Below, one piece after another: positions 52,600 to 60,830 of a stretch of DNA of 64,000 nt. Position 1 is the stretch's first letter. The number at the start of each line of letters is the position of its first letter. Where the stretch lies: positions 550,206-614,205 of the forward strand of contig CCNB01000012.1 of NCBI GenBank assembly GCA_000824785.1, read 5' to 3'. The notes beneath the pieces are model-generated. The model ran no database searches, was not told the origin of the DNA, and worked only from the letters and a program-made list of their open reading frames with translations. A program made the position numbers and the translations under genes. This DNA is from Mesorhizobium plurifarium (GTDB lineage Bacteria; Pseudomonadota; Alphaproteobacteria; Rhizobiales; Rhizobiaceae).

Positions 52600-53888
52600 G
52601 CACAGAAAGCGCTCCCGCACCGCAAAGCGGCACGGCCGAAGACGTCAAGCAGGGTCCGCGCATCGCCGTCTCGGCACTGACGACGAACCTGCGCGAATAC
52701 GGCCTGATCATCGCGCTCATCGTCATCATGCTGTTCTTCCAGTACACGACGTCGGGAACGCTGTTCAAACCGGTCAACCTCTCGAATCTGGTGCAGCAGA
52801 ACTCGTTCATCATCGTGATGGCGCTCGGCATGCTACTGGTGATCGTCGCCGGCTATATCGACCTCAGCGTCGGATCGGTCGCAGGCTTCATCGGCGCGCT
52901 TGCGGCGATGATGATGGTGATCTGGCCGCTCGGCATATTCTCGAATCCGTTGGTGGTGTCGATCGTCTGCCTGATCGTCGGCGCGCTGATCGGCGCAGCG
53001 CAAGGCTACTGGATCGCCTATCACAAGATACCGAGCTTCATCGTGACGCTGGCCGGCATGCTGATCTTCCGCGGCATCTGCCAGGCGTTGCTTGGCGGCG
53101 GCTCCTCGGTCGGCCCGCTGCCGGACAGCTTCAAGGCGCTGAGTTCGGGCTTCATCCCGGACGTCATCGGCCCGCTGACGTTGATCCCGCCGACGGTCAA
53201 TGCCGCCGGCAAGACCATCGTCGGCAGCGGACTGACGCTACATATGACGACGATCGTGCTCGGGCTGATCGCGGTGCTTGCCTATGCCTATTTCGGCTTC
53301 CGGACGCGGCGCAAGCGCGAGCGTCACGGCTATGAGGCGGAGCCCTTCCCGCTGTTCGTGATCAAGACGCTGGTCGGCAGCGCGCTGGCCCTGTTTCTGG
53401 TCTTCCAGTTCGCCAGCTACCGTGGCCTGCCGGTCGTGCTGCTTGTGATGGGCGTGCTGATCTCGCTGTTCGTCTTCGTCACCAAGCGCATGACCATCGG
53501 CCGCCGCATCTACGCCATGGGCGGCAATGCCAAGGCGGCGCAGCTCTCGGGCATCAACACCGAAAGGCTGACGCTGCTCGTCTTCATCAACATGGGCGTG
53601 CTGTCGGCGCTGGGCGGCCTGATCATCGCGGCGCGTCTTGGCCAGGCCGTGCCGGCAGCGGGCCTCGGCTCGGAGCTCGACGTCATCGCCGCCGTCTTCA
53701 TCGGCGGCGCCTCCGCCATGGGCGGCGTCGGCCAGGTGATCGGCGCCGTGGTCGGCGGCTTCATCATGGGCGTGATGAACAACGGCATGTCGATCATGGG
53801 CGTCAATGTCGACTGGCAGCAGGTGGTCAAGGGCCTGGTGCTGCTCGGCGCGGTCATCTTCGACGTCTACAACAAGAACAAGGCTTAA
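52596..53888 (+). CDS. gguB: Sugar ABC transporter permease GguB
   Basis: 430 residues, BPD_transp_2 family, longer than RhaP/RhaQ, as is usual for XylH/GguB. Membrane segments alternate with the conserved loop MTIGRRIYAMGGNAKAAQLSGINTERLTLLVFINMGVLSALGGLI and the C-terminal SELDVIAAVFIGGASAMGGVGQVIGAVVGGFIMG. An inserted basic cytoplasmic stretch (FRTRRKRERHGYEAEPF) lies mid-protein. As the only permease here it is expected to form a homodimer. Confidence 0.95.
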   Translation: MSTESAPAPQSGTAEDVKQGPRIAVSALTTNLREYGLIIALIVIMLFFQYTTSGTLFKPVNLSNLVQQNSFIIVMALGMLLVIVAGYIDLSVGSVAGFIGALAAMMMVIWPLGIFSNPLVVSIVCLIVGALIGAAQGYWIAYHKIPSFIVTLAGMLIFRGICQALLGGGSSVGPLPDSFKALSSGFIPDVIGPLTLIPPTVNAAGKTIVGSGLTLHMTTIVLGLIAVLAYAYFGFRTRRKRERHGYEAEPFPLFVIKTLVGSALALFLVFQFASYRGLPVVLLVMGVLISLFVFVTKRMTIGRRIYAMGGNAKAAQLSGINTERLTLLVFINMGVLSALGGLIIAARLGQAVPAAGLGSELDVIAAVFIGGASAMGGVGQVIGAVVGGFIMGVMNNGMSIMGVNVDWQQVVKGLVLLGAVIFDVYNKNKA

Positions 53889-54091
53889 GGGCCGGAAGCG
53901 AATTTAAGGAGGCATACGGGTTTCAGATCGCGAAGCTGCCGGCAACCCGTCGGCGTCAAGAAGTCCCGACAAGGACCAGGCTCGCGAGCGCAATCCGGAC
54001 GAAGAATTTCAACCGTGGCGGGGATTGCTCCACGCCGCGCCGGGTAAGGCTTGCCGGCAGGCGGCCGACAAAATGAGAGAGGATTCGAAAC

Positions 54092-55087
54092 ATGCTGATC
54101 TCCCAGATCCTCGACGACGCCGAGACGATCCGCGTCGTCGCCCGCAACGGCGGCGGCAAGACCAGGATCATCAACGGCGCGCGCAGCGTCTACTCGCTGG
54201 CGATGGAGGCCGCGCGCACCGGCACAGGGCTCGAAGCGCTGATCGAGCGCAAGGGCTATGGCGAGACGGTCGATCTCGATGCCGCCTATAAGAGAGGCAG
54301 GCTGGTCTCGCCGATCAACCATCCGGACCCGGCGCATCTGCACCTCACCGGCACAGGGCTGACGCATCTCGGGTCCGCGGCGACGCGCGATTCCATGCAC
54401 AAGAAGCTCAGCGAGGGCGGCGAGGAGGAGCTCACCGATTCCATGAAGATGTTCCGCATGGGTCTCGAAGGCGGCAAGCCGGCCAAGGGCCAGGTCGGCG
54501 TGCAGCCGGAATGGTTCTACAAGGGCAACGGCACGATGGCGGTGGCGCCCGGCGCGCCGCTGATGTCGCCCGCCTTCGCGCAGGACGGCGGCGAGGAGCC
54601 GGAGATCGCCGGCATCTATGTTATCGGCGACGACGGCGCTCCCTTCCGCGTCGGCTTCACGCTGTCGAACGAGTTCTCCGACCACGTCACCGAGCGGGTG
54701 AACTATCTGTTCCTTGCCCATTCGAAGCTGCGCAATGCCTCGTTCGGCCCCGAGATCCTGATCGGCGACCTGCCGGCCGATATCCGCGGCGCATCGCGCA
54801 TCTGGCGCGACGGCAAGCTTCTGTGGGAAAAACCGTTCCTGTCGGGCGAAGCGAACATGTCGCACACCATCGCCAATCTCGAGCACCACCACTTCAAATA
54901 CTCGGCCTTCCGCCAGCCCGGCGACGTGCATGTGCACATGTTCGGCACCGCGACGCTGTCCTTCGCCGACGGCGTCCGGACCGAGGCCGGCGATACGTTC
55001 GAGATCGAAGCGCCGGATTTCGGCCTGCCGCTGCGCAACCCGCTGGAGATCGAAAAGCCAGTCAAGGTGGCGGTTAAGGCGTTGTAG
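54092..55087 (+). CDS. gguC: GguC family protein (FAH-like fold)
   Basis: 331 residues. The family is related to fumarylacetoacetate hydrolase-like enzymes; members near sugar operons act on 2-keto-3-deoxy sugar acids (AraD1-type dehydratase). Characteristic segments: INHPDPAHLHLTGTGLTHLGSA, GVQPEWFYKGNG, and GFTLSNEFSDHVTERVNYLFLAHSKLR with acidic metal ligands. It is co-directional with gguAB, 203 bases after gguB. That gap contains an AAGGAGG at about 53909 with no start codon after it. GAGAGG precedes the ATG at 54092. The name follows the Agrobacterium chvE-gguABC locus; the exact substrate is not known. Confidence 0.88.
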   Translation: MLISQILDDAETIRVVARNGGGKTRIINGARSVYSLAMEAARTGTGLEALIERKGYGETVDLDAAYKRGRLVSPINHPDPAHLHLTGTGLTHLGSAATRDSMHKKLSEGGEEELTDSMKMFRMGLEGGKPAKGQVGVQPEWFYKGNGTMAVAPGAPLMSPAFAQDGGEEPEIAGIYVIGDDGAPFRVGFTLSNEFSDHVTERVNYLFLAHSKLRNASFGPEILIGDLPADIRGASRIWRDGKLLWEKPFLSGEANMSHTIANLEHHHFKYSAFRQPGDVHVHMFGTATLSFADGVRTEAGDTFEIEAPDFGLPLRNPLEIEKPVKVAVKAL

Positions 55088-55089
55088 CG

Positions 55090-55258
55090 CCGATCTCCCC
55101 TTGGGGCCCCTTTGGGGGAAAAGTCGCCGAAGGCGACAGAGGGGTCGCTACGCGTAGGACGCCGACCTCCTCCTCGCAGCCGCAGGGCGTCGCGCCTGAT
55201 GTGAGACGGCCCCTCCGGCCGCTTCGCGGCGATCTCCCCTCCGGGGGAGATTGGCGGC
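55090..55258. repeat. RIME-like mosaic repeat between gguC and the dCTP deaminase gene
   Basis: Contains GATCTCCCC near both ends, AAGTCGCCGAAGGCGAC (a GTCGCC/GGCGAC hairpin), and TCTCCCC/GGGGGAGA at the right edge. It fills the convergent junction completely and probably acts as a bidirectional transcript end. Confidence 0.65.
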
Positions 55259-55259
55259 C

Positions 55260-56354
55260 TCAGCGCGCTGCTTTGAAATGCTTTGAGAGCTTCAGGCCCT
55301 GCGCCTGGTAGTTCGAGCCGAGATCGGTGCCGTAGAGCGCCTGTGGGCGCTTCAGCATATGCTCGTAGACGAGACGGCCGACGATCTGGCCGTGGTCGAG
55401 GATGAAAGGCACCTCGTGGCTGCGCACTTCGAGCACGGCGCGGCTGCCGCTGCCGCCGGCGGCGGAATGGCCGAAGCCAGGATCGAAGAAGCCGGCATAG
55501 TGGACGCGGAACTCGCCGACCAGCGGATCGAAGGGCGTCATCTCGGCGGCGTAGAGCGGCGGCACATGCACCGCCTCGCGGCTGACCAGGATGTAGAATT
55601 CGTCCGGATCGAGCACCAGCTCGCCGGCGCCGCTCTTGTAGATCGGCTCCCAGAAATCGACGACGTCCTGCGCGGCGCGCTTGTCGACGTCGACAAGGCC
55701 GGTGTGGTGCTTGCCGCGATAGCCGACGAGGCCATCCTTGTCGCCGTCGAGGTCGATGGAGAGCGCGATGCCGCCGCCGGAAATGTTGGGCGGCTCGGTA
55801 GCGACCAGCATCTCGGCGCGGTGGAGGTCGCGCAATTCGTTCTCCGAGAGCACCGCGTTGCCGATGCGGAAGCGTATCTGCGACAGGCGCGAGCCGGCCC
55901 GCACGACGATCGGGAAGGTGCGCGGGCTGACTTCGAGATACAGCGGCCCATGATAGCCGGCGGCGATCTTGTCGAACTCGTGGCCGCGATCGGTCATCAC
56001 CCGGGTGAAGATGTCGAGACGTCCGGTCGAGCTCTTGGGATTGGCGGAAGCGGACACATTCGCGGGCAGCGCCAGGCTTTCGAGCAGCGGCACGATGTAG
56101 ACGCAGCCGGTTTCCAGCACCGCGCCCCGAGTGAGGTCGATCTCGTGCAGCTTCAGCCGTTCGAGCTTGTCGGCGACCAGATGGTCGGGACCCGGCAGGA
56201 AGGAGGCGCGCACGCGATAGGCCTTGTCGCCGAGCCTCAGATCGAGGCTCGCCGGCTGGATCTGGTCGGCGTCCAGCGTGCGCGGCGACTTCAGCGCGCC
56301 GGATTGAAACAGCGCCGCGATATCCTGATCCGGAAGAATGCCTGTCTGCCGCAA
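55260..56354 (-). CDS. dcd: 2'-deoxycytidine 5'-triphosphate deaminase (long form)
   Basis: Converts dCTP to dUTP for thymidylate synthesis. At 364 residues it is about twice the length of E. coli Dcd (193) and reads as two dUTPase/Dcd-like halves. The first half has IQPASLDLRLG and NPKSSTGRLDIFTRVMTDRG, the Dcd active-site motif. The second half has PLVGEFRVHYAGFFDPGFGH and VLEVRSHEVPFILDHGQIVGRLVYEHM, also dUTPase-like. This long form is known in alphaproteobacteria. The start is TTG with GGAG about 8 bases upstream; no ATG is closer to the conserved start. Confidence 0.88.
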   Translation of the reverse strand: MRQTGILPDQDIAALFQSGALKSPRTLDADQIQPASLDLRLGDKAYRVRASFLPGPDHLVADKLERLKLHEIDLTRGAVLETGCVYIVPLLESLALPANVSASANPKSSTGRLDIFTRVMTDRGHEFDKIAAGYHGPLYLEVSPRTFPIVVRAGSRLSQIRFRIGNAVLSENELRDLHRAEMLVATEPPNISGGGIALSIDLDGDKDGLVGYRGKHHTGLVDVDKRAAQDVVDFWEPIYKSGAGELVLDPDEFYILVSREAVHVPPLYAAEMTPFDPLVGEFRVHYAGFFDPGFGHSAAGGSGSRAVLEVRSHEVPFILDHGQIVGRLVYEHMLKRPQALYGTDLGSNYQAQGLKLSKHFKAAR

Positions 56355-56441
56355 AGGCTGGCTCCGTTCACAAGGCCGGGCGAGAACCTATGCAGGCTCT
56401 TGCCGCCCGGCTGGTACAAACCTCTTAATGAAGCCGGCAAT

Positions 56442-56470
56442 TGACGCAAGCGCGGCGCTCATTTAAAGGG
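56442..56470 (+). promoter_or_regulatory. Possible metZ promoter
   Basis: TTGACG, 17 bases, then TAAAGG, immediately before the SAM-II aptamer. A start near 56477 would give a transcript beginning almost at the riboswitch. The -10 is weak. Confidence 0.4.
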
Positions 56471-56479
56471 TCGTTATCC

Positions 56480-56530
56480 CGTGGTGATTTGGCCGGTCGG
56501 CTTGCAGCCACGTTAAACAAGTCGCTAAAG
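56480..56530 (+). promoter_or_regulatory. SAM-II riboswitch (metA motif) upstream of metZ
   Basis: Stem P1 is CGTGG (56480-56484) with CCACG (56508-56512). TGATTTG follows the 5' strand and CTTGCAG precedes the 3' strand. The pseudoknot tail TTAAACAAGTCGCTAAAG follows. This is the alphaproteobacterial SAM-II consensus, which represses methionine-synthesis genes when S-adenosylmethionine is high. It sits 76 bases before the metZ ATG. Confidence 0.92.
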
Positions 56531-56556
56531 GACCGTCGAGCCGCAAGGCTATATGG

Positions 56557-56587
56557 ACCGGTTGCGACTTTCGCGGCCGGTTTTTTT
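56557..56587 (+). terminator. Riboswitch expression-platform terminator
   Basis: ACCGGTTGCGA and TCGCGGCCGGT pair over 11 positions (two G-T pairs) with a CTT loop, followed by seven T (56581-56587). It lies between the SAM-II aptamer and metZ, so SAM binding probably favours termination. A small GNRA hairpin (AGCC-GCAA-GGCT, 56539-56550) lies between them. Confidence 0.85.
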
Positions 56588-56605
56588 GTGTCTGGAAGCA
56601 GGGCT

Positions 56606-57796
56606 ATGAGCACCAAGAAGCGCAATTGGAAACCTCAGACGGCACTCGTGCATGGCGGAACGCTGCGTTCGCAATATGGCGAGACCGCCGAGGCGATGTA
56701 TCTCACCCAGGGCTATGTCTACGAGACGGCGCAAGCGGCCGAAGCCCGCTTCAAGGGCGAGGAGCCGGGCTTCATCTATTCGCGCTACGCCAACCCGACC
56801 GTCGACATGTTCGAAAAGCGCATGTGCGCGCTGGAAGGCGCCGAGGATGCCCGCGCCACCGCCTCCGGCATGGCCGCCGTTTCCGCCGCCCTGCTCTGCA
56901 GCGTCAAGGCGGGCGACCATATCGTCGCCGCACGCGCGCTGTTCGGCTCCTGTCGCTGGGTGGTCGAGACGCTGGCGCCGCGCTACGGCATCCAGGCGAC
57001 GCTGATCGACGGCACCGACATCGCCAATTGGGAAAAGGCGGTAAGGCCGAACACCAAGCTGTTCTTCCTGGAAAGCCCGACCAACCCGACGCTGGAGGTG
57101 GTCGACATTGCCGCGGTCGCCAAGCTCGCCAATTCGATCGGCGCGCGCGTCATCGTCGACAATGTCTTCGCCACGCCGCTGCAGCAGAAGCCGTTGCAGC
57201 TCGGCGCGCATATCGTGGTCTATTCGGCGACCAAGCACATAGACGGCCAGGGCCGCTGCCTCGGCGGCGTCATCCTGTCGGACAAGAAGTGGATCGACGA
57301 GAACCTGCACGACTATTTCCGCCACACCGGACCGAGCCTGTCGCCCTTCAACGCCTGGACGCTGCTGAAAGGCCTGGAGACGCTGCCGCTGCGCGTGCGC
57401 CAGCAGACCGAGAGCGCCGGCAAGATCGCCGATTTCCTGGCCGGACGGCCGGAGATCGCCCGCCTCATCTATCCGGGCCGCGCCGATCATCCGCAGGCGG
57501 ATGTCGTCAAGAAGCAGATGTCTGGCGGCTCGACGCTGATCTGCCTCGACGTCAAGGGCGGCAAGCAGGCGGCCTTCGCCTTCCAGAACGCGCTCGACAT
57601 CGTGCTGATCTCCAACAATCTCGGCGACGCCAAGAGCCTGATCACCCATCCCGCAACCACGACGCACAAGAACCTGAGCGACGAGGCCCGCGCCGAACTC
57701 GGCATCGGGCCCGGCACGCTCAGGCTCTCCGTCGGTCTGGAGGACACCGACGATCTGCTGACCGACATCGAAGAGGCGCTGAAAGCGGCCAAATAG
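56606..57796 (+). CDS. metZ: O-succinylhomoserine sulfhydrylase MetZ
   Basis: PLP enzyme of the Cys/Met metabolism family making homocysteine from O-succinylhomoserine and sulfide, by the direct sulfhydrylation route. 396 residues. YSRYANPTVDMFEKRM, the phosphate-binding region ATASGMAAV, VDNVFATPLQQKPLQLGA and the Schiff-base Lys210 in YSATKHIDGQG are all present. The C-terminal SLVT-like substrate segment is SLITHPATTTHKNLSDEARAELGI. A frame reaching back to 56441 runs through the riboswitch and is not coding. Controlled by the SAM-II riboswitch. Convergent with the next gene, 18 bases away. Confidence 0.94.
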   Translation: MSTKKRNWKPQTALVHGGTLRSQYGETAEAMYLTQGYVYETAQAAEARFKGEEPGFIYSRYANPTVDMFEKRMCALEGAEDARATASGMAAVSAALLCSVKAGDHIVAARALFGSCRWVVETLAPRYGIQATLIDGTDIANWEKAVRPNTKLFFLESPTNPTLEVVDIAAVAKLANSIGARVIVDNVFATPLQQKPLQLGAHIVVYSATKHIDGQGRCLGGVILSDKKWIDENLHDYFRHTGPSLSPFNAWTLLKGLETLPLRVRQQTESAGKIADFLAGRPEIARLIYPGRADHPQADVVKKQMSGGSTLICLDVKGGKQAAFAFQNALDIVLISNNLGDAKSLITHPATTTHKNLSDEARAELGIGPGTLRLSVGLEDTDDLLTDIEEALKAAK

Positions 57797-57814
57797 AAAG
57801 CCGCGACCCAAATT

Positions 57815-58957
57815 TCAGGCAAGCTCTTCCAGCTCGGTCATGGCCTTGGTGCGGATGGTCATGGCATTGCCGCGCCATTCGACGGCGCCGCCGAACCAGG
57901 CGCGTGCCCAGATGGCGGGCAGCATGACGTCGCGCACGATCATCGCGGTGACGCTGCGCGGCGACAGGTACCAGCCCTTGGCTAAAGCCAGCAGGCATTC
58001 CGGCAGGTAGGCGATCGCCAGCACGCACAAGGCCGTGGTGGGAAGGCTGACGCCGGCGCTTGCCGCGGCAAACAGCGCCAGCAGCAGCGGCACCGCGGCG
58101 CCTGTCAGGATCTCCGGCGCGAAAAAGAGCGGGAACGTCACCCGGCGTAGCCGCGCCCAGCGCGTCTGCCGCGACCAGATCTCGGCGAAGCTGCGCTGGC
58201 CGAGCGGCTGCTCGAAAGGCGAGGCGACGAGATTGACGCGCAAGCCCAGGCTGTTGACCAGCTTGGTGGCGGCCGCGTCCTCGGCGATCTCGGTGGCCAA
58301 AGCCTGGATGCCGCCATTGGCGTCCAACATCGGCTTGTTCCACAGCATGCTCTTGCCCTGGGCGAAACCGAGGCCGAGCGCCTCGCCGGCATATTGCCAG
58401 CGCGCCTGCAGCGTGTTGAGGAAGGCGCACTCGACTTCGGCCCAAAAACCGTCCGGCCGCGAGCCGATCGGCGTCGAGCAGACGAGGCCGGTGTCCGCCC
58501 GCCATGCCGCCATCAGGTGCTGCACATAGTCCTTCGGCATCAACACGTTGGAATCGGCGAGGATCACCCAATCGTGCCGCGCCGCCTGCCAGCCCTTGAC
58601 GCAATTGTTGAGCTTGGGATTGGCGCTGACGCGGTCGTCGCCGATCAGGAGCCGCGCCGGAACCTTGGGGTGGCGCGCGATCGCCGCATCGATGAGCCTC
58701 ACCACCGGGTCCTCGGCATGCGCGACGCAGAAGATCAGCTCATAGCCCCGCCAGTCGAGCGAGAAGGCGCGCTCCAGGGTCTCCTGCGTGAACGGCTCGA
58801 CGCCGCGCGACGGCACGATGATCGAGACCGGCTGCGGGCCGTCAGGCGCCGCAATGACATGGCGCCGTTTCAGCCGCGAGGAGGCGAGCAGGATGCTGGC
58901 GAGATTGGACAGAAGAAGGGCTGACGAAGCCAGGCCGGCTGCGATAGTCAGTTCCAT
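57815..58957 (-). CDS. Ceramide glucosyltransferase-like protein (GT21)
   Basis: 380 residues. An N-terminal membrane helix, a GT21 catalytic domain and about 3-4 C-terminal hydrophobic segments. GT21 motifs are all visible: D1 near Asp83 (HAEDPV), D2 at Asp135 (ILADSNVLM), D3 near Asp227 (EIAEDAAAT), and RQTRW at 263-267. In Agrobacterium a member of this family makes glucosylceramide; other bacterial members act on hopanoids or other lipids. Substrate here is open. Predicted inner-membrane protein with a cytoplasmic active site. No sphingolipid-synthesis gene lies nearby. Confidence 0.85.
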   Translation of the reverse strand: MELTIAAGLASSALLLSNLASILLASSRLKRRHVIAAPDGPQPVSIIVPSRGVEPFTQETLERAFSLDWRGYELIFCVAHAEDPVVRLIDAAIARHPKVPARLLIGDDRVSANPKLNNCVKGWQAARHDWVILADSNVLMPKDYVQHLMAAWRADTGLVCSTPIGSRPDGFWAEVECAFLNTLQARWQYAGEALGLGFAQGKSMLWNKPMLDANGGIQALATEIAEDAAATKLVNSLGLRVNLVASPFEQPLGQRSFAEIWSRQTRWARLRRVTFPLFFAPEILTGAAVPLLLALFAAASAGVSLPTTALCVLAIAYLPECLLALAKGWYLSPRSVTAMIVRDVMLPAIWARAWFGGAVEWRGNAMTIRTKAMTELEELA

Positions 58958-58990
58958 CGAGATCTGGTCACTCTATCTCTTTGCTTTTAC

Positions 58991-59032
58991 GCAATTCCGG
59001 ACGGAAAACCGCTCACACTTTCCTGGAATTGC
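58991..59032. repeat. Dispersed palindromic repeat, arm type A
   Basis: GCAATTCC, GGACGGAAAACCGCTCACA, CTTTCCT, GGAATTGC. Two bases shorter than the other type A copies. It lies in the 273-base divergent gap between the GT21 gene and apaG; the rest of that gap shows no other clear element. Confidence 0.85.
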
Positions 59033-59230
59033 TCTTGGCCGCAGCCAGCCATTCATCCGTTGCAGAGCGCCCGAGTCGCCCCGCACGGTTTGTGCACACC
59101 AACATTGTCATGTGTCACTTAAATGACATTGTTTTTCGGCACGTGCGCTACAAGGCTGGCAGGATGGTCGGCGCTGCGTCCGTAACAGCGAAGCGCGACC
59201 AATGTTCCGCCGCGGCAACCGGAGTGGCCC

Positions 59231-59623
59231 ATGTATCGCGCAGTGACGCGCAACATCGAAGTGCAGGTCAGGCCTTTCTATCTGGAGGACCGCTCCGATC
59301 CGTCCGAGAACCGCTACGTCTGGGGCTATCAGGTGACGATCGACAACCGCTCCGACGAATTCGTGCAGCTTTTGTCGCGCTACTGGCACATCACCGACGG
59401 CCAGGGCCGGGTCGAGGAGGTGCGCGGCGCCGGCGTCGTCGGCGATCAGCCGGAACTCAATCCCGGCGACAGCTATCAATACACGTCAGGCTGCCCGCTC
59501 TCGACGCCGTCGGGCATCATGGTTGGCCACTACACGATGCGCAACGGCCGCGGCGAGACGTTCGATATCGCCATTCCCGCCTTCTCGCTCGACATGCCGG
59601 GGACGAAGCGGACGGTGAATTAG
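59231..59623 (+). CDS. apaG: ApaG (Co2+/Mg2+ efflux-associated DUF525 protein)
   Basis: 130 residues with the fibronectin-like ApaG fold: NIEVQVRPFYLEDRSDPSENRYVWGYQVTIDNRSDEFVQLLSRYWHITDGQGRVEEVRGAGVVGDQPELNPGDSYQYTSGCPLSTPSGIMVGHY is a complete match to the family pattern. Members are linked with cobalt resistance and diadenosine tetraphosphate metabolism in enterobacteria; the molecular role is unresolved. It stands between the GT21 and hslO genes, convergent with hslO. A short CCCCCGC/GCGGGGG hairpin follows its stop. Confidence 0.95.
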   Translation: MYRAVTRNIEVQVRPFYLEDRSDPSENRYVWGYQVTIDNRSDEFVQLLSRYWHITDGQGRVEEVRGAGVVGDQPELNPGDSYQYTSGCPLSTPSGIMVGHYTMRNGRGETFDIAIPAFSLDMPGTKRTVN

Positions 59624-59675
59624 GGAACTTGAGTTCCTCGCCCCCGCAAAGCGGGGGAGAGGAACCGGAGCTTTC

Positions 59676-60683
59676 TCACTCCGCCGCGAACTCGGCCGGA
59701 TCAAAGTCGTATTGCGTCGAGCAGAACTCGCAGGCGACATGAATGCCGCCGTCCTCGGTCGAGTCCTTGATCTCCTCGGCCGAAAAGCCTTCGAGGATGC
59801 CGCGGATCTTGTCGCGCGAGCAGGAGCACTGGTCGGCGACCGGCACACTGCTGAAAACCCGCACGCCGTGCTCGTGGAACAGCCGGTAGAGCAGCCGCTC
59901 GGCGCCGACCGTCGGATCGATCAGCTCGGTTGGCTCGATGGTGCCGAGCAGCGCCAGCAATTCCTGCCAGGAATTGTCGGCCGGATGGTCCGTCACCTCG
60001 CGGTCGTCGCCGTCGCCGCCCGAAATATCGGGAATGCGCATGCGCTCCGGCGCCTGGGGCAGGAACTGCGCCAGGATGCCGCCGGCGCGCCACTGCTCGC
60101 GCGCGCCGGCCGGGCCGGGCGTCACCAGCTTGGCGACCGACATCTTGATGTCGGTCGGGATCTGCTCCGACTGGCGGAAATAGGTGCGCGCGGCGTCCTC
60201 CAGCGAGGTGCCGTCGAGCTGGACGATGCCCTGGTAGCGCTGCGTATGCGCGCCCTGGTCGATGGTCAAAGCCAGGACACCGTTGCCAAGCAGCGTCTGC
60301 TGCGAGGCCTCGCCGGCGGCGACCAGCGCCTCCAGCCGGTCGGCATCGAAGCGCGCATAGGCGCGCAGCGCATGCGGCGTGGTGAAATCAGCCACCAGCA
60401 TGTCGACCGGACCGTCGGTGCGAGTCTGCAGGATGAACTTGCCCTCGAACTTCAGCGAGGTGCCAAGCAGCACGGTCAGCACGCAGGCTTCCGCCAGCAG
60501 GCGGGCGACCGGCTCGGGATAATTGTGACGGCTCAAAATGGCGTCTAGCATCGGCCCGAGCTGCACGGTGCGGCCGCGCACATCGAGCGGCGCGACCTCG
60601 TAGGGCACGACGTGATCGTCGCCGGCGAAGCCGAATTCACCGAGTTGGGGTCTATGCTCAGCCAAGGTATGGGTTTCCAACAT
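59676..60683 (-). CDS. hslO: Redox-regulated chaperone Hsp33
   Basis: Cytoplasmic holdase activated by oxidative unfolding when its zinc centre is oxidised. 335 residues. The Zn-binding Cys pairs are ADQCSCSRDKI (C-x-C) and CEFCSTQYDF (C-x-x-C), both intact. The core ARLLAEACVLTVLLGTSLKFEGKFILQTRTDGPV is typical. The longer length than E. coli (292) is due to an inserted region around PDISGGDGDDREVTDHPADNS. The ATG at 60683 has GGAG about 9 bases upstream; the frame to 60707 is less likely. A heat-shock-type promoter precedes it. Confidence 0.94.
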   Translation of the reverse strand: MLETHTLAEHRPQLGEFGFAGDDHVVPYEVAPLDVRGRTVQLGPMLDAILSRHNYPEPVARLLAEACVLTVLLGTSLKFEGKFILQTRTDGPVDMLVADFTTPHALRAYARFDADRLEALVAAGEASQQTLLGNGVLALTIDQGAHTQRYQGIVQLDGTSLEDAARTYFRQSEQIPTDIKMSVAKLVTPGPAGAREQWRAGGILAQFLPQAPERMRIPDISGGDGDDREVTDHPADNSWQELLALLGTIEPTELIDPTVGAERLLYRLFHEHGVRVFSSVPVADQCSCSRDKIRGILEGFSAEEIKDSTEDGGIHVACEFCSTQYDFDPAEFAAE

Positions 60684-60758
60684 GACAAAACTCCGGGGCG
60701 CAGCCATGCAACCCGATGAGCCGCATGCGTCGAAGCGCGTTCAATTTACGTGATGGCC

Positions 60759-60790
60759 CGCAAATAGGCATCACATATCCCCAGATCAAG
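60759..60790 (-). promoter_or_regulatory. Candidate RpoH (sigma-32) promoter of hslO
   Basis: On the minus strand: CTTGAT (60790-60785), a 16-base spacer, then CCTATTTGCG (60768-60759). The -10 fits the alphaproteobacterial RpoH pattern CYTATnTnnG. Predicted start near 60752, about 70 bases before the hslO ATG. Confidence 0.6.
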
Positions 60791-60830
60791 TTGACCCCGA
60801 TCGGGCCGGAAGCGGTCAGGTCGGCCCTTC

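Noticed and set aside
56441..56605. N-terminal extension of metZ
   Set aside because: It would translate the SAM-II riboswitch and terminator; conserved MetZ sequence begins at 56606.
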